Below, piece after piece: positions 12,315-23,664 of a stretch of 64,000 nucleotides of DNA; position 1 is the stretch's first letter; each line of letters starts with the position of its first letter. Source of the DNA: Liolophura sinensis (lineage: Eukaryota; Mollusca; Polyplacophora; Chitonida; Chitonidae); contig NC_088307.1 in assembly GCF_032854445.1 (NCBI RefSeq), positions 24,067,953 to 24,131,952 of the forward strand, in the 5' to 3' direction. The notes under the pieces are model-generated. The model was not told where the DNA came from. It saw only the letters and a program-made list of their open reading frames with translations, and ran no database searches. A program made the position numbers and the translations under genes.

Positions 12315-13145
12315 ATAGAAGGCTCTTTCGTCACAGTTCGAGTTTTTCCGTGTTCGCAAATCATACCAAGATCATACTGGTAACCATATACATGGGCATC
12401 TGTGTTGCGTTTACAACTGATATATAACAATTGCGACTTTTTTTAAACAACAATATGTACGGAAGAGATGCAAACCAAATGAGATAATTTGTTGGCATGA
12501 CATTCTTTGGGGGAGAGGGGGAGGGGGTGTTCGCTGCAGGAAAGATGGTTGGATTGTTCTTCCACGCTTTACACAAGAACTTCTCACTTCTACAATCTCA
12601 GCCAGTTTTATGGGTTTAGGAAATCGATTATGGCTTGGCATCATCACTGAAAAGCTTTTTCACGCGAGTCGAAGAATATTGGTAAAACTCAAGTGAATGA
12701 TCTTCCAAGAACGTAAACGAACACACTAACTCCGCCCAGAGCTTACTGTCACCAAAACATTACGAACAATGACAGCTGGGAAACCTGCAAATCTTGCATT
12801 CATTAGAACCGCGTGAAAGACCAATCAAATATATACAGAGAAATCCCGCCCAGAGACGTAATAGTGCACCTTACCGATCGACAAAAAACAAACAATTAAA
12901 AAAAAATTAAATTTGAATTCATCACTCGCTGTTGTGTTTAGTTTTCGATTTCATGAACTCTTTGTCTTTTTCTATGAACAAAAGCGTCACATCGTACGTG
13001 ATCCACTCAGAATCTGTGCTATATTCAGAAAGTTTAAATCCCCCCAAAAATTATAATGTTGTTATACTTAAACCATTTTTCAAACAGACTATTCCGATAT
13101 GATCACGTACGTCAGCTGCATACATGAAGTTTTCGGTCACATGAC

Positions 13146-13365
13146 TTATTTATTTATTTGATTGGTGTTTTATGCCGTACTCAAAAATATTTCACTTGTA
13201 CCACGGCAGCAAGCATTATGGTAGGAGGAAACCGGGCAGAGCCCGGGGGAAACCAACAACATTCGTAGATTGCTGGAGGACCTCCCCACATCCGGGCGGA
13301 GGGACTCCCAGTGACCGCGTTGGTGACAAGCTCCTGGATCATTGCGCCGCGATGGCGTCCTAATC
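13146..13365 (-). mobile_element. SINE, minus orientation, near complete
   Basis: Tail TATTTATTTATTTGATTGG, body AGCATTATGGTAGGAGG and AACCGGGCAGAGCCCGGGGG, then a head-proximal CAGTGACCGCGTTGGTGAC and CTCCTGGATCATTGCGCCG. The last piece is the complement of the GCGCAATGA element of the tRNA-like head. Confidence 0.85.
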
Positions 13366-13369
13366 CCCT

Positions 13370-16300
13370 CCCCCTACCCTCCGTTTATAAGATGGACAAT
13401 GCATACTCGGCCGTATGAAATTCATACCGTCATGTACTGATGGCGATTGCAGGTCGCCGACTATGTTGTTTAGAAAGTGGTCTCAGTGCAATATATACCC
13501 AGACAGTGTAAATCCAAAACAACTGTAATACTGCCAGCTTTTATCCTGTAACAGTGTTCTTACTTTAAATATCTCCAAAGACAGGGCTTAGAAGTTTTTT
13601 TATACCATTGTTATTTTAGGCCTACTTTAAGAATATTTAACCGGGCGGCCGTCAAATCTACAGACGGGACATCGACCAGAACCCTGTGGGAAATATCCAA
13701 TATTTACAATTTCCGTTAGTCTAAGCTCGCCTGACTTTCACTAAGGCTTTAAAATGCTGCTAGTATAAGCAGTAGCTGTCACTGGAGATCTTGGTTGCCC
13801 TGTAGGCAGTTTTATGCTGTTGTCATCGCTGGTACGGCTATTTAAAGGTGGTCTTACGTACAAATTCGTTGGATATCACTTGTCTTACACCAGTATGACA
13901 AACACCTGTACGTCATAAGTGTGAAAGTTCGTCAATTACTTGCCATAGGTCGGTAGTTTAGTCCGGTTTCGCTCACACGTAAAACTGATGACCGCGGGAT
14001 AAGCGAAATATATTTACTACAGCGTTTATACCCAACCAAGTATGAAGAAGTTTTACTTTTGACAAATGTAGTTTTTTTTATCTTAGTTTCAGCAAGTATG
14101 TGTGAGAAGCGGGCTGAACCATGTGGCAGATGAAACCAGAAACCGCAACGAGGAAACCTGAAACCGCAACGAGGAAACCTGAAAGCGCAACGAGGAAACA
14201 AGAAAGTGCCACGAAGAAACCAGGAAGCGCCCCGAGGAAACCAGAAATTTGGAACTTGAGAGACGTTATATATATCAGATATTTTTTAGCAAAAAATCCA
14301 TATTCGCTAATGAAATCAAAATTTTATATCTCTGTATATGTCTGGCAAGAATAGCTCAAATTATAGCCTTGCGGGAAAGATCAGGCTTTTCAGAGCTGAA
14401 AAGAAAACGTTTCTTGGCACCAAAGCTGCTAAAATACAAAATCAAACAAAACAAGAAAAGGACAGGGTAATTGTGAAGAAAACGTCAGAAAACATATATT
14501 CCATGTTAAGTTGCAATCAACAAACGACCAAAATGGGTGACAAAAATAGAGCATCGTAACTGGAATATAGAATGAGGAAATTATTTACATATGGACAAAC
14601 GATTTTACTTGTACGGACGTCAAACAGGGGACAGTTAGAAAGGCGTTACAGAAGGAGCGTTATTCCACAAAATAATGACAAGTCGGTGTCACATGCACCA
14701 CATTCACGAAAGTGGGAACGGAATATTTTCCTCTTAAAGCCCGTGGCCATCTGGAGCTTTGACACTGGCTGTTTCCGTTTACAGAGAAAAAAAGTTCGCA
14801 CAAAGTTTTTTTTCTGATGGTGATTTCTGAACTCTGCCTCCTGATACATCATGCACTATCAGTAACATTTTTTAAAAAATACCTCAAAACCTTAAAAAGG
14901 ATGAAAAATACCAAATAATTTTACGAATTTTATGTGAAAAGATAATGTTAAAGGGAAAAGGAAGGCTTTGTTTCTCTGTAAGGCCACTTCGTACATATTG
15001 CCATCAACAGCTTCAAGGCTCAGTTATCCGTTTTCATGTCTAGATCTTCCGTATACCAGAAGGGTAGAAATGTTTAGCTGTCAAGATCAATTGCCATGGG
15101 ATCTGTTTAGTTCATAACATATAGGGTGAAAGGAATCAGTACCACACTGGTAGACGGCACGCATTTCATTGGAGTTGATATTCACATCTGGACTTGAGTT
15201 TATGATGTAATATGTGCTTGCTTGATATTAAAAGGTTCCAATATCACTTCGGTGAATTTCACAATCGATCTGATCAGCACAAAATCACATCCGTCCTCCA
15301 ATGATCGTTTAAGCGAAATAGAGTGTGATGGTCTATGATCGCTACACGAAATCTCCAAAACCAGATCGTCCTGCTGAAGACTTCCAGAAATCTAAGCTGT
15401 CTGTCTTCCGCCTAAAGTACCGTATGACCATACTATTCCCTAATATCATCGCAGAATAACACAAAGTTCCCTCAGTTTGTCATTCTGTAAGACAGCCCGG
15501 AAGTTGGAGATCATGTGACTGATCTAGAGTGGGCGAAAACAAAATAGCCACCCCACCTTGAAGCATATGGAAACAAGCTCATGATGCCACTCCGTCAGCG
15601 ACCAGCACGCCGTGGCCGTACCAAAAAAAAAAAAAAAACACACCACGTAAGCTCTACAGGAAAAACTCCTCTGGAAAGCTCATATTATACAACCCTATCG
15701 AACACATCATCACTGACAGCTTTTCAAATACAGCCATTTCCTATGCACTAGCATTAAGGGGACAATTTTGTTTCGCCCACGCCGCCTGTTACTAAGGATA
15801 CCACGTGGTCTCTAGCTTCCGGGCCTTCCTGCAGAATATAATCCGGAACTGCGAGGGTGGGGATGGAGTTAGGGGAGGTAGGATAACGGTGAGGGTGGGG
15901 TGAGGTTGAAAAGGGTGGGCATTTCATGAATGATCGGCGTCTAGATGGGAACAACAACTCATGGGGTTTCGTGATAGCAATCCCGTGTCACCACCATTGT
16001 TACCTCCATACAAGAGTGCTCAAATAAACCACGCCAAAATGACGTAATAATGAAAAACAAGGCACGAGTCTGTAGTTGTTCAGAGATTAACACCCTATTG
16101 GGGGGGATTAATTTCTCATGGGGATTCAGGTATGGACCAAATCCCTTAGCTGTTTTTTCTCTTAATTCGATGCAATATTTGCTAACGTTCAGCGCCAGAT
16201 GAAGATTCGCTTTGAAGGCTTAGAGCGATCTGGGCTGGAATCACACAAAGCCTCTTCGTCCAGTGGTTATCGCCGTCCACTTCGAATGCAAATGACCATT

Positions 16301-16399
16301 GTCCGGCCCCCGCTCAAGTGTTGGCACTCAGTCCTTCAAGTTTCTTAACTCTCACCAACCACGTGCGGGTCAGGTAAACCAGAGCCTCGTCTTTTCAGG
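13370..16399. other. Downstream of LMO4, includes probable 3' UTR
   Basis: The LMO4 stop codon is at 16400-16402, so the 3' UTR extends leftwards into this interval on the minus strand. I did not see a canonical AATAAA on that strand within ~1.4 kb of the stop, so the 3' end is unplaced. A poly-A run lies near 15624-15639 (plus strand). Apart from the 21-bp repeat at 14.1 kb nothing else was recognised. Confidence 0.4.
14128..14252 (+). repeat. 21-bp minisatellite, ~6 units
   Basis: Units of the type GAAACCGCAACGAGGAAACCT, with 21-bp periodicity decaying to the right. On the plus strand they read as a basic heptapeptide ETATRKP, on the minus strand as FRFPRCG. The frame stays open only because the period is a multiple of three. 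No flanking exon structure or known protein was recognised, so I treat it as non-coding. Confidence 0.75.
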
Positions 16400-16408
16400 T
16401 CAACACAC
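16400..16408 (-). CDS. LMO4: LMO4 coding exon 3 (9 nt: Val-Cys-stop)
   Basis: The preceding exon ends in phase 0 after the codon for Lys219 with donor GTGAGT. On the minus strand here the sequence reads polypyrimidine, then GCACAG, then GTG TGT TGA. This supplies Val220, Cys221 and the stop. Vertebrate LMO4 ends in the same Lys-Val-Cys, from memory, which is why I accept so short a piece. The acceptor is preceded by a strong CTTTCTTCTTC tract. The rest of this exon (lower coordinates) would be 3' UTR. Transcript data would be needed to rule out another terminal exon. Confidence 0.75.
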   Translation of the reverse strand: MC

Positions 16409-17310
16409 CTGTGCGAAGAAGAAAGATTGAGAGCTTTATCTCAATAAACAAATGACACTATGATTAATTGTCCTGCTATATGGTGTTTTGTTACACTCTC
16501 CTCTCTCCCACTTCGGCGACCCATCTGTGATTGAGAGGTTTTCAACAAAGAGACTCCAACACCCGTGACCCGGGTCAATTAATAATAAAATTAAATGTCG
16601 CTTCCACAAAGCCATTTTTAACTTAAGTTAAGGTTTCAAACATGGGCTATACAGTTGTTTAAGGATGAAATGAGTTATCGGGCTACTAATTAAAATGATA
16701 TTGGAGGCCAATTCAGCAGCATAAAACCTCACATTAAGAAAAGTGTTCCACAACCTGAAACATAAACAAAGCACTATAACTTAGGTTTAAGTTTTAAATT
16801 TCTGAAAAATCTCCTCAATGGAAGCGGTCAAATATAGCATTCAAAATTCACCCACCTTAATTCTTTGAAATGATATAATCTGTTTATTTTTGGGAGATTG
16901 GTGTTAACAGCTGATCCAGATTAAGCTTTTTCCAATAATATACTGGGATAGATTCTATACAGGTGTACGAAATGTTCAGACATTCTTAAACCTTAATACA
17001 CGAATTACACCCATACTATAACTACAAAACAAACACGATTGAAATTAATACTCTCTAATACTGGTAATGGGGGAACGTATCCAGTCTGCACAAGTCGATT
17101 TTAAGTTGTGTAAAAACACTTGATTCTCTGCTGTTACACTGCGGTGACTGAACAATCCCTTCGATTTAGGAGTACGACTATACAGAAACGGTGAGTTATG
17201 ACAAAACAAACAAAAGAGTACACCGACTGGGACCGACCTCAGGCAGATTACGTTCCACACTGAACAACAAGGCCCGATATGCTTTTAATAACAACGAACG
17301 TTTTACTCAC

Positions 17311-17548
17311 CTTGTGCGCAGGTCTGTTGGGTAAGGGCACATGGCCTTTCAAGACTTTGGGGTAGTCCTGCTCACACACGAGACTGCCGTTAAGGATGCT
17401 GTACCGGTTACCTGGCACGAGCTGACACTGACAGACCACACAGGTGAAACATTTCTGGTGGTAAACGTTCCCTTGAGCCTTCATCACAAACTCGCTGGCT
17501 GGAATCGTCTGGCCACACGAGCTGCAGCTTCCGCCAGAACCGAACAAC
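17311..17548 (-). CDS. LMO4: LMO4 coding exon 2 (second LIM domain)
   Basis: This exon encodes residues 140-219 of the reconstructed protein. It holds the second LIM zinc finger pair: C148-x2-C151, H170-x2-C173, C176-x2-C179, and C198-x2-D201. The motif SCSSCGQTIPASEFVMKAQG closely resembles vertebrate LMO4 LIM2 (memory comparison). The acceptor is CTGTCCTCCTCAG and the donor AAG|GTGAGT. The exon starts by completing the Arg codon split with the upstream exon (AG|G), giving Arg-Leu-Phe-Gly across the junction, as in LMO4. A 24-bp minisatellite lies about 200 bp upstream in the intron. The exon is 238 nt and contains no break. Confidence 0.95.
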
Positions 17549-17747
17549 CTGAGGAGGACAGAGAGAGTTGATTAAATCACTGACTTACAGATTTGATTGT
17601 TTGTTTATATTATATATCGGCGGCCAGCTATAAGGTCGGAGAAAACCGAGCACAGAACTGAAGGAATCAACGACCTGATTGTTGATTAATCAGCTACTGG
17701 ATTGATGATTTGCATATTGACTTACTAGCTTGGTTTTTTTGTTGACT

Positions 17748-18150
17748 TTGATTTGTTTACTGACTGGCTGATTGATTTGTTTATTGACTGGCTGACTGAT
17801 TTGTTTATTGACTGGCTGATTGATTTGTTTATTGACTGGCTGACTGATTTGTTTATGGACTCGCTGATTGATTTGTTTATTGACTGGCTGATTGATTTGT
17901 TTATTGACTGGCTGATTGATTTGTTTATTGACTGGCTGATTGATTTGTTTATTGACTGGCTGATTGATTTGTTTACGAACTCGCTGATTGATTTGTTTAA
18001 TGACTGGCTGATTGATTTGTTTACGAACTCGCTGAATGATTTGTTTATTGACTGGCTGATTGATTTGTTTACGAACTCGCTGATTGATTTGTTTAATGAC
18101 TGGCTGATTGATTTGTTTACGAACTCGCTGATTCATCCTGTTGACCAAAT
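17748..18150. repeat. 24-bp minisatellite, ~16 units with 48-bp higher order
   Basis: The unit is ATTGACTGGCTG then ATTGATTTGTTT. Units 1-9 are mostly this type A. From about 17975 a B type (ACGAACTCGCTG start) alternates with an A-like type (AATGACTGGCTG), giving a 48-bp higher-order repeat. Because 24 is a multiple of three, both strands are open (135 and 152 codons, with octapeptide repeats such as IDWLIDLF). It is an intronic array, not a gene. Degenerate GACTG/GACGG relatives continue to about 18430. Confidence 0.92.
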
Positions 18151-19689
18151 CATTGAGTGACTGATAATTAGCTGAGTGTTCAAAAATGTAATAATTATGA
18201 AAGAAGCCAACTGCCCGACACTGCCGAGATGATTCATTGATTTCCTGATTATGACGACCGCCGTTTTATTACCCGAATAAGCGATGTGTTAGTGTGAAGG
18301 TTATCAAGTTGATCTCCAAGTTGATCTCCATGTTGACTGGCTGACGGACTGAAACGGACTTGTTTAATGACAAACCGGGCTGACGAGCGGACTGACGGGC
18401 GGACTTACGGATGGACGGACAGATGGACAGGCTATCGATCTCATTTTATAATAAAGCAATGTACTTTAATCTACGTTAAACGGAGAAATTTTTATTAAAC
18501 TTAAAAAACTTCCAAAAAATCATTACTTCAGGAACGGAGAAGATCGAGGTATGGTAAAATAGGACTTTAAATTAGAGGTGCATTAGAGTGCGAGTACTTT
18601 GCAACATTTACAGCTACATCCACGTATCAAAAATTTTCCCGTTTCCAACTCAGGCATGATTCTCAAAAGCTGACTACATCGAAACGTAACACCCTTTCAC
18701 GCCTCCATTCCGAGAGAATTTTTTTTTTTTTTTTGTTATACATTCCGTTAACAAATGGATTTTTGTTTGAGTAAAGTCAAAGAGCGTGTCAGGGTGTTTT
18801 CCGACGCCTGTTTCTCAAATCGTGGTTTAGCTGGGAAGCACGCTTTTAATGTGCTGGAGTGTGTTTGCTTTTCCGCCATAAATACTCAGTTATAAGACAT
18901 ACAGCCCTCAGCTTGCGCTTGGTGGTCAACCAGGCGATTATTGTCTCCATCATGACAACGTTTGCGTAACGGGCGCCAGAGAGCGAGAGCGAGGCAGAAG
19001 AGAGTCCGGCCCGGGGCGGGGGGAGGGGGTGAGTGAGTTGGATGGGAGGGGACGCCGAGGGTAGAGGGGGTGTAACGAGAGAGGGAACTGTAACAAATTT
19101 ACACATGGAGGAAAATTCGCATCGTAATATCTTAATCCTGTTGTATTCGACGAAGTATTTTACGCTTCAGCTTTACTGAGGAACAAAATGCTTCTGGGAC
19201 GGCAGCGAGAGCAAAATTACAATGACCGGTTTTCGCTTGAGTGACATTCGCCATTTTGTGGCAGCTTTGGAACAATTACCACATTTCCTCCAATATCGTT
19301 TATCTTACTTCGGCAATGCTGCCTTGTCTCTGGCACGCACAGGTCTCCTCAGTCTGTTATAATTGCTGAGATAATGTGCCTTTAGGTGGCTTTTGTAAAT
19401 CTCTAATAGCGCGCGGAGCTCAGTTAATGTGGTATTGTAACAGAGCCTGGGCTATTATGTGTGAATATATCCCATGGCATTCGCTACAGCTACTCAAACA
19501 GCCTTTCCCCGCGCGCCACCGCATTGAGAGGAATAGCCAATCGCGTGCGGGGCAAAGTACAATTATACATATATAAAAGAAAATAATAAATTACCCCCAA
19601 AAGATTAACTCTTCATAAACTTCAATTTGTCGATTATTTAAACTTCCTGTTGTAAATTATCCCATTAAATCCAAATAGGAGGCTATTTT

Positions 19690-20110
19690 CGATCCGATTT
19701 TAGCGTCATAAAGTGGCCTGCTCGCCCCTAATTGGCTTTAATGGTTGGTCCGCGTTGTTGGTGTGAGGCGCACGAGAGGGGGAGCCGTCAGCAAGAATGT
19801 GCGCGAAGACGGCACGGCTAAAAATCTATCGTCCCATCTGCTGAGGACCGAAGGCAATTGTAATGACCGAGTCAATTCGGATTTAATTTGAGGAGAGAAG
19901 AGAAAAATTGGTCGGTACTAAAGTCTTTGTTAATCTGTCCTTTTATCCCAGGCGGTCGGACTGGCGACAGACGCTCTTGTGTACACGAATAGAGTGGGCC
20001 TTAATGGCAGCACGGCTTTTTAATTTGGACCTAATTGAATCTCTTCTCTCGACAGACTAAGGTCTTATTGACGATGGGGAAAGAGGAAAATAATTGGGAA
20101 GATGAGTCCA
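19690..20110. promoter_or_regulatory. Candidate enhancer / conserved element in LMO4 intron
   Basis: Non-repetitive, GC-balanced sequence bounded by AT-rich DNA. It carries several homeodomain-like cores (CCTAATTGGCTTTAATGG, TTTAATTTGGACCTAATTG) and the motifs ATGACCGAGTCAATTCGG and GGCACGGCTAAAAATC. It has no coding frame of note. Its position in the large intron of a developmental regulator makes cis-regulatory function plausible, but this is inference. Confidence 0.3.
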
Positions 20111-21990
20111 GGCAAGGCGAGAGGAGTTTTACCAAACGCTTTGTTGCCTACACACACATAAAAACAGATGTATGCTTATATACAGTGTATAACCTATAAG
20201 AATATTATATTTTAATAACAAACTATAACAAGTTTTACGATTTTCAAATCGAATGACGTAAAATAAAATATTCCCATAAAGATGTTTTGTATTTTAAATA
20301 AAATCAAAGTCACCAAATATTTTCAATAACATCATGACAACGTACAATTCTAAAATCTACAACTTTCCATACATTTTATTACTGTATTTAGCTTATATCT
20401 GATTAAATGTAGAAATATTTAATATTTGTATTTCATGAATAAGCAAACTAGGAAGCTTAACTTTGATGTCGTTATTGATACAAAAACAAATGCTATCATG
20501 AGCGTTTATGACTTGAAGTAAAATCATCAGACAAACAATTAATTTAATTAATCAAGTTTGAATGTATACTTCCAGTGCTCCCATCAATGTACCATTACTA
20601 GCAGGGTCAACCAAGTGCATACATATAGAGTCATTGGAAACACAGACCCATACAGACCCGCCAAATAGTGAAATACCTCTGGCTATCAAGTGTATAGACC
20701 ATACACCATGGCTGTAGCGTAATGGTGTCGATCACGTGGGCTATATAAGCATGTGGACATGTCATCGCTAACGCCATTAGACATATCCTAATGTAAAATA
20801 CTTGTACAACCAGAAAAAAACATGCGCAGATCGTGTAATACTTCTCTTATTAGTCTCAAATAGTTGGTCAGATACCAAAATTTAAAAACTGAAATGTTCT
20901 CTCCTAAGAAGATTTTCGTATTAACGCATACACTCAGCATCGTGATCCCATTTAATATTGAATTTTTTTACTAGCGACCATCCGGGTTGAATACTCGATT
21001 CCTCAGGTCAGGTTAATGGATGCAAATGTGGTAAATACTTAAGATTTATTTAGTGACAAGCCAGCAATAGTTTGGTCGATTATGGGCGCTTTGTTCCTAA
21101 AATATTTTTATAAACTCAGCATAATCAGGGATACTATTAAATCATCAATAAAGAAATTATCCAATTTCTTTTGCGGCTTCTATAAAACTTACTTTTTAAT
21201 TCCTTTAAATAATTATTGTTTACTTGTAGCTTTGCGTCGCTTTGTACAGTATTTGGTCATTTAAGGACGGTGTATATTCCAACGCCCACAGCAGAACTTT
21301 AACGTCATTTTGTTGGTGTCAGATGTTCCTTTCCCATCTAATCATGATGACGTCACATAAGATAATACGACGTTATAACAGAAACAAATACATCGTACCG
21401 TTGTGGACGTTGCACTGCAATCCAGTTTACACATAACATTTGCTCAAGGTCCTGCTTCACACTAGCGCCACCTCACGGGATTAAAAAAAATATGCCGCCT
21501 CCCCATTACAGCGCTACCTTACTGAAATGCCATGTCGAAGACATCAGCCAGCATATCTCTTTCCACTCAGCGCCAAGCCACAACGGCATTAAGATTTTAT
21601 GACGATAAGTAGGCCTATAGAGCTAACCCTACTAGGACGCTTGAAGGTACAGTGAAAAGTCTCTTTCATAGAGCCACTACGTTGTATTTGAAATAACTGA
21701 GAACACGCTACTCCATGAAAAATAGGCAATTATATCAACAGCGTCTTTGTGTAGGCTGTATGGATTCACGCGAGATGCACGTGTAAGGAGACAAAATGGT
21801 GGCTGTGGTGTTCACAGAGCATCGTATCAGCTTGAGAGGAAAAAGCCGCTTCTTCCCAAGAATCCATGCCCGTCCAAATTTGACACGGACTTGCGAAGCG
21901 TTATTGACATACAGCCAATTATGTCGTTTCAGCACCAGGCTGGATAATCAAACTTAATTATACCCGGTTGTAAGCCATTTTCAGTTTTAA
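20111..21990. other. LMO4 intron, AT-rich, nothing recognised
   Basis: AT-rich unique sequence with no domain-bearing frame, RNA gene or clear repeat. Short open frames of 60-66 codons near 21082-21947 lack splice context and similarity I can recognise. Confidence 0.45.
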
Positions 21991-21999
21991 TTGGCTTGA

Positions 22000-22320
22000 A
22001 TGAAACGTACCACATGTGTTTACAATACAGCCTTGGTTATTCTGCGCCGTAATTAGATGTCGAGCGGCTTTAATTAAACTTATTGGCGGACTTGGGTTCA
22101 ATTAGAGTGGGAACTATTTCACAAGATGGCAGGAAAGTTGACCATGGCGTCAGCCCGATACGTAATTAGGGCCTCGGATACATCATTAAAGCCCAACCGG
22201 TCGCGATTGCCCCTGATATGGTGACGGCTTCCGGTAAACGCGCCAGGCCACCATTGGACCCATTCCTTTAACAGCCTCCGCACGCTAAAGAGCGCGCTGT
22301 TTCACGACATGGCGGTTTGA
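22000..22320. promoter_or_regulatory. Candidate enhancer / conserved element in LMO4 intron
   Basis: A dense cluster of homeodomain-like sites (GTAATTAGATG, CTTTAATTAAAC, TTCAATTAGAG, CGTAATTAGGG) inside a GC-balanced island that contains no repeat. CCATTGGACCC and AAGATGGCAGG are also present. It resembles an animal developmental enhancer by composition and motif density. Confidence 0.3.
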
Positions 22321-22859
22321 ACCCCGGTTTGAAACATTTCTTGGATTCGTTTAAGAGTTCTGATCGGTCAGATCATTATTGGGGGAATGGAAGTGATATC
22401 GTTAACGTCTTACAGATTCAAAGAGGACAGGATTTCCAACATAACTATCGGTTTCTTTTATGTAGGACATCACATATTAATTGCCCAAATAAACGCACGG
22501 CTATCGAAGATAATTAACGGTGCTTTGCTTTATAGCGACCACTCTTAATATTGCAATTCTCCATCATATATACATATATAAACCTATATGCCCCCCTCCC
22601 CACGACGGCTCCACCCAATCTTTCCTACTGTTGCATTTCCTACAAGGGCAAGGTGCTTTATGGAAGAGTTAGTACGAGTGGGCAAGGGAGGGACTCATTA
22701 TACAGATACATCAAATTCCGGCCTCTCAAGATCGCACTCACATTATTAAAAGCTCACTCTGTATACCGCTTCCCCCACCCCAACTCTCGAAGCCTGCAAC
22801 GTGGACACGTCAGTGTCTGGTTTTTTGAGCAGGCTTGTTAGTGTTAGAATATCACTACT

Positions 22860-23130
22860 TAGCCTCGTTATGAGCAAGGTGGACTTCAATTACCGGACCT
22901 GGGAAAAAAGCGGACTGGCGGCGTTCGATGTCGGCTCTCCGCCTCATTATAACTGCACCGATAGCCCATCGAGAGCCAACAGGCCTTATCGCAACGTCTC
23001 ACTTTCAAGTCTACAGTAGCCTGCTATCTGCTTATCGCGGCCAAATTAAATTCATAGCGTTTCAATTAGTAGAAGGGGGTTGGGTTTAATTTGGGAGAGA
23101 CATCGTTAGCTAAATGGGTCTGCCCGATAG
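22860..23130. promoter_or_regulatory. Candidate enhancer / conserved element in LMO4 intron
   Basis: Unique GC-balanced sequence with CTTCAATTACCGG, CTTATCGCGGCC (GATA-like), TTTCAATTAG and CTTATCGCAACG. The overlapping 72-codon open frame has no recognisable motif and is not flanked by good splice sites. Confidence 0.25.
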
Positions 23131-23504
23131 CAAATGGATATCGTGTTACTTAAGATTCCCCTTACCCCACCCCCTATTCCCCCCCTCCTCCTACTTCTCC
23201 CCACCAGCTATACAACCGCCGTCTTTTCTTCAAAGATGCGCTTGCCTCATGCCACAGACGCATCCACATAGAAAGCAGACCCTGTCGACTTAAACACCAG
23301 CTCTACCCTGAAATCAAACTGTCAAAGCCTTTCAACCTACAGAGCATTATATTAGTATGTGCACGCACTATGTATCATGTTTCCAATGATTTTTGTCATT
23401 GTCCAAATCATTGTCCACAATAGTACATAAGACCTACTCTAAACTATTATCACGTCTGAGTGTTGGTTCAATACCAGGCATGTTCAGGCATTCCGAGAAA
23501 GTCT

Positions 23505-23660
23505 TCCGCTCAGACTCGGTGGCAACAAGCAGCCGATAGAAACAAATAGCAGCTAGTGGCAACAAATAACAGTGTGTCGATGACAACAATTAGCAGTCAA
23601 TGGCATCAATCAGCGGTCGATGGCAACAATATGCTGTCGGTGGCAATAAGTGGTGGACAG
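23505..23660. repeat. Degenerate ~24-bp tandem repeat
   Basis: Five or so imperfect units resembling GTCGATGGCAACAATTAGCA. It decays at both ends and lies in the LMO4 intron. Confidence 0.55.
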
Positions 23661-23664
23661 TACT

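Noticed and set aside
17690..18160. Overlapping 152- and 135-codon frames on both strands
   Set aside because: Both are translations of the 24-bp intronic array in the LMO4 intron.
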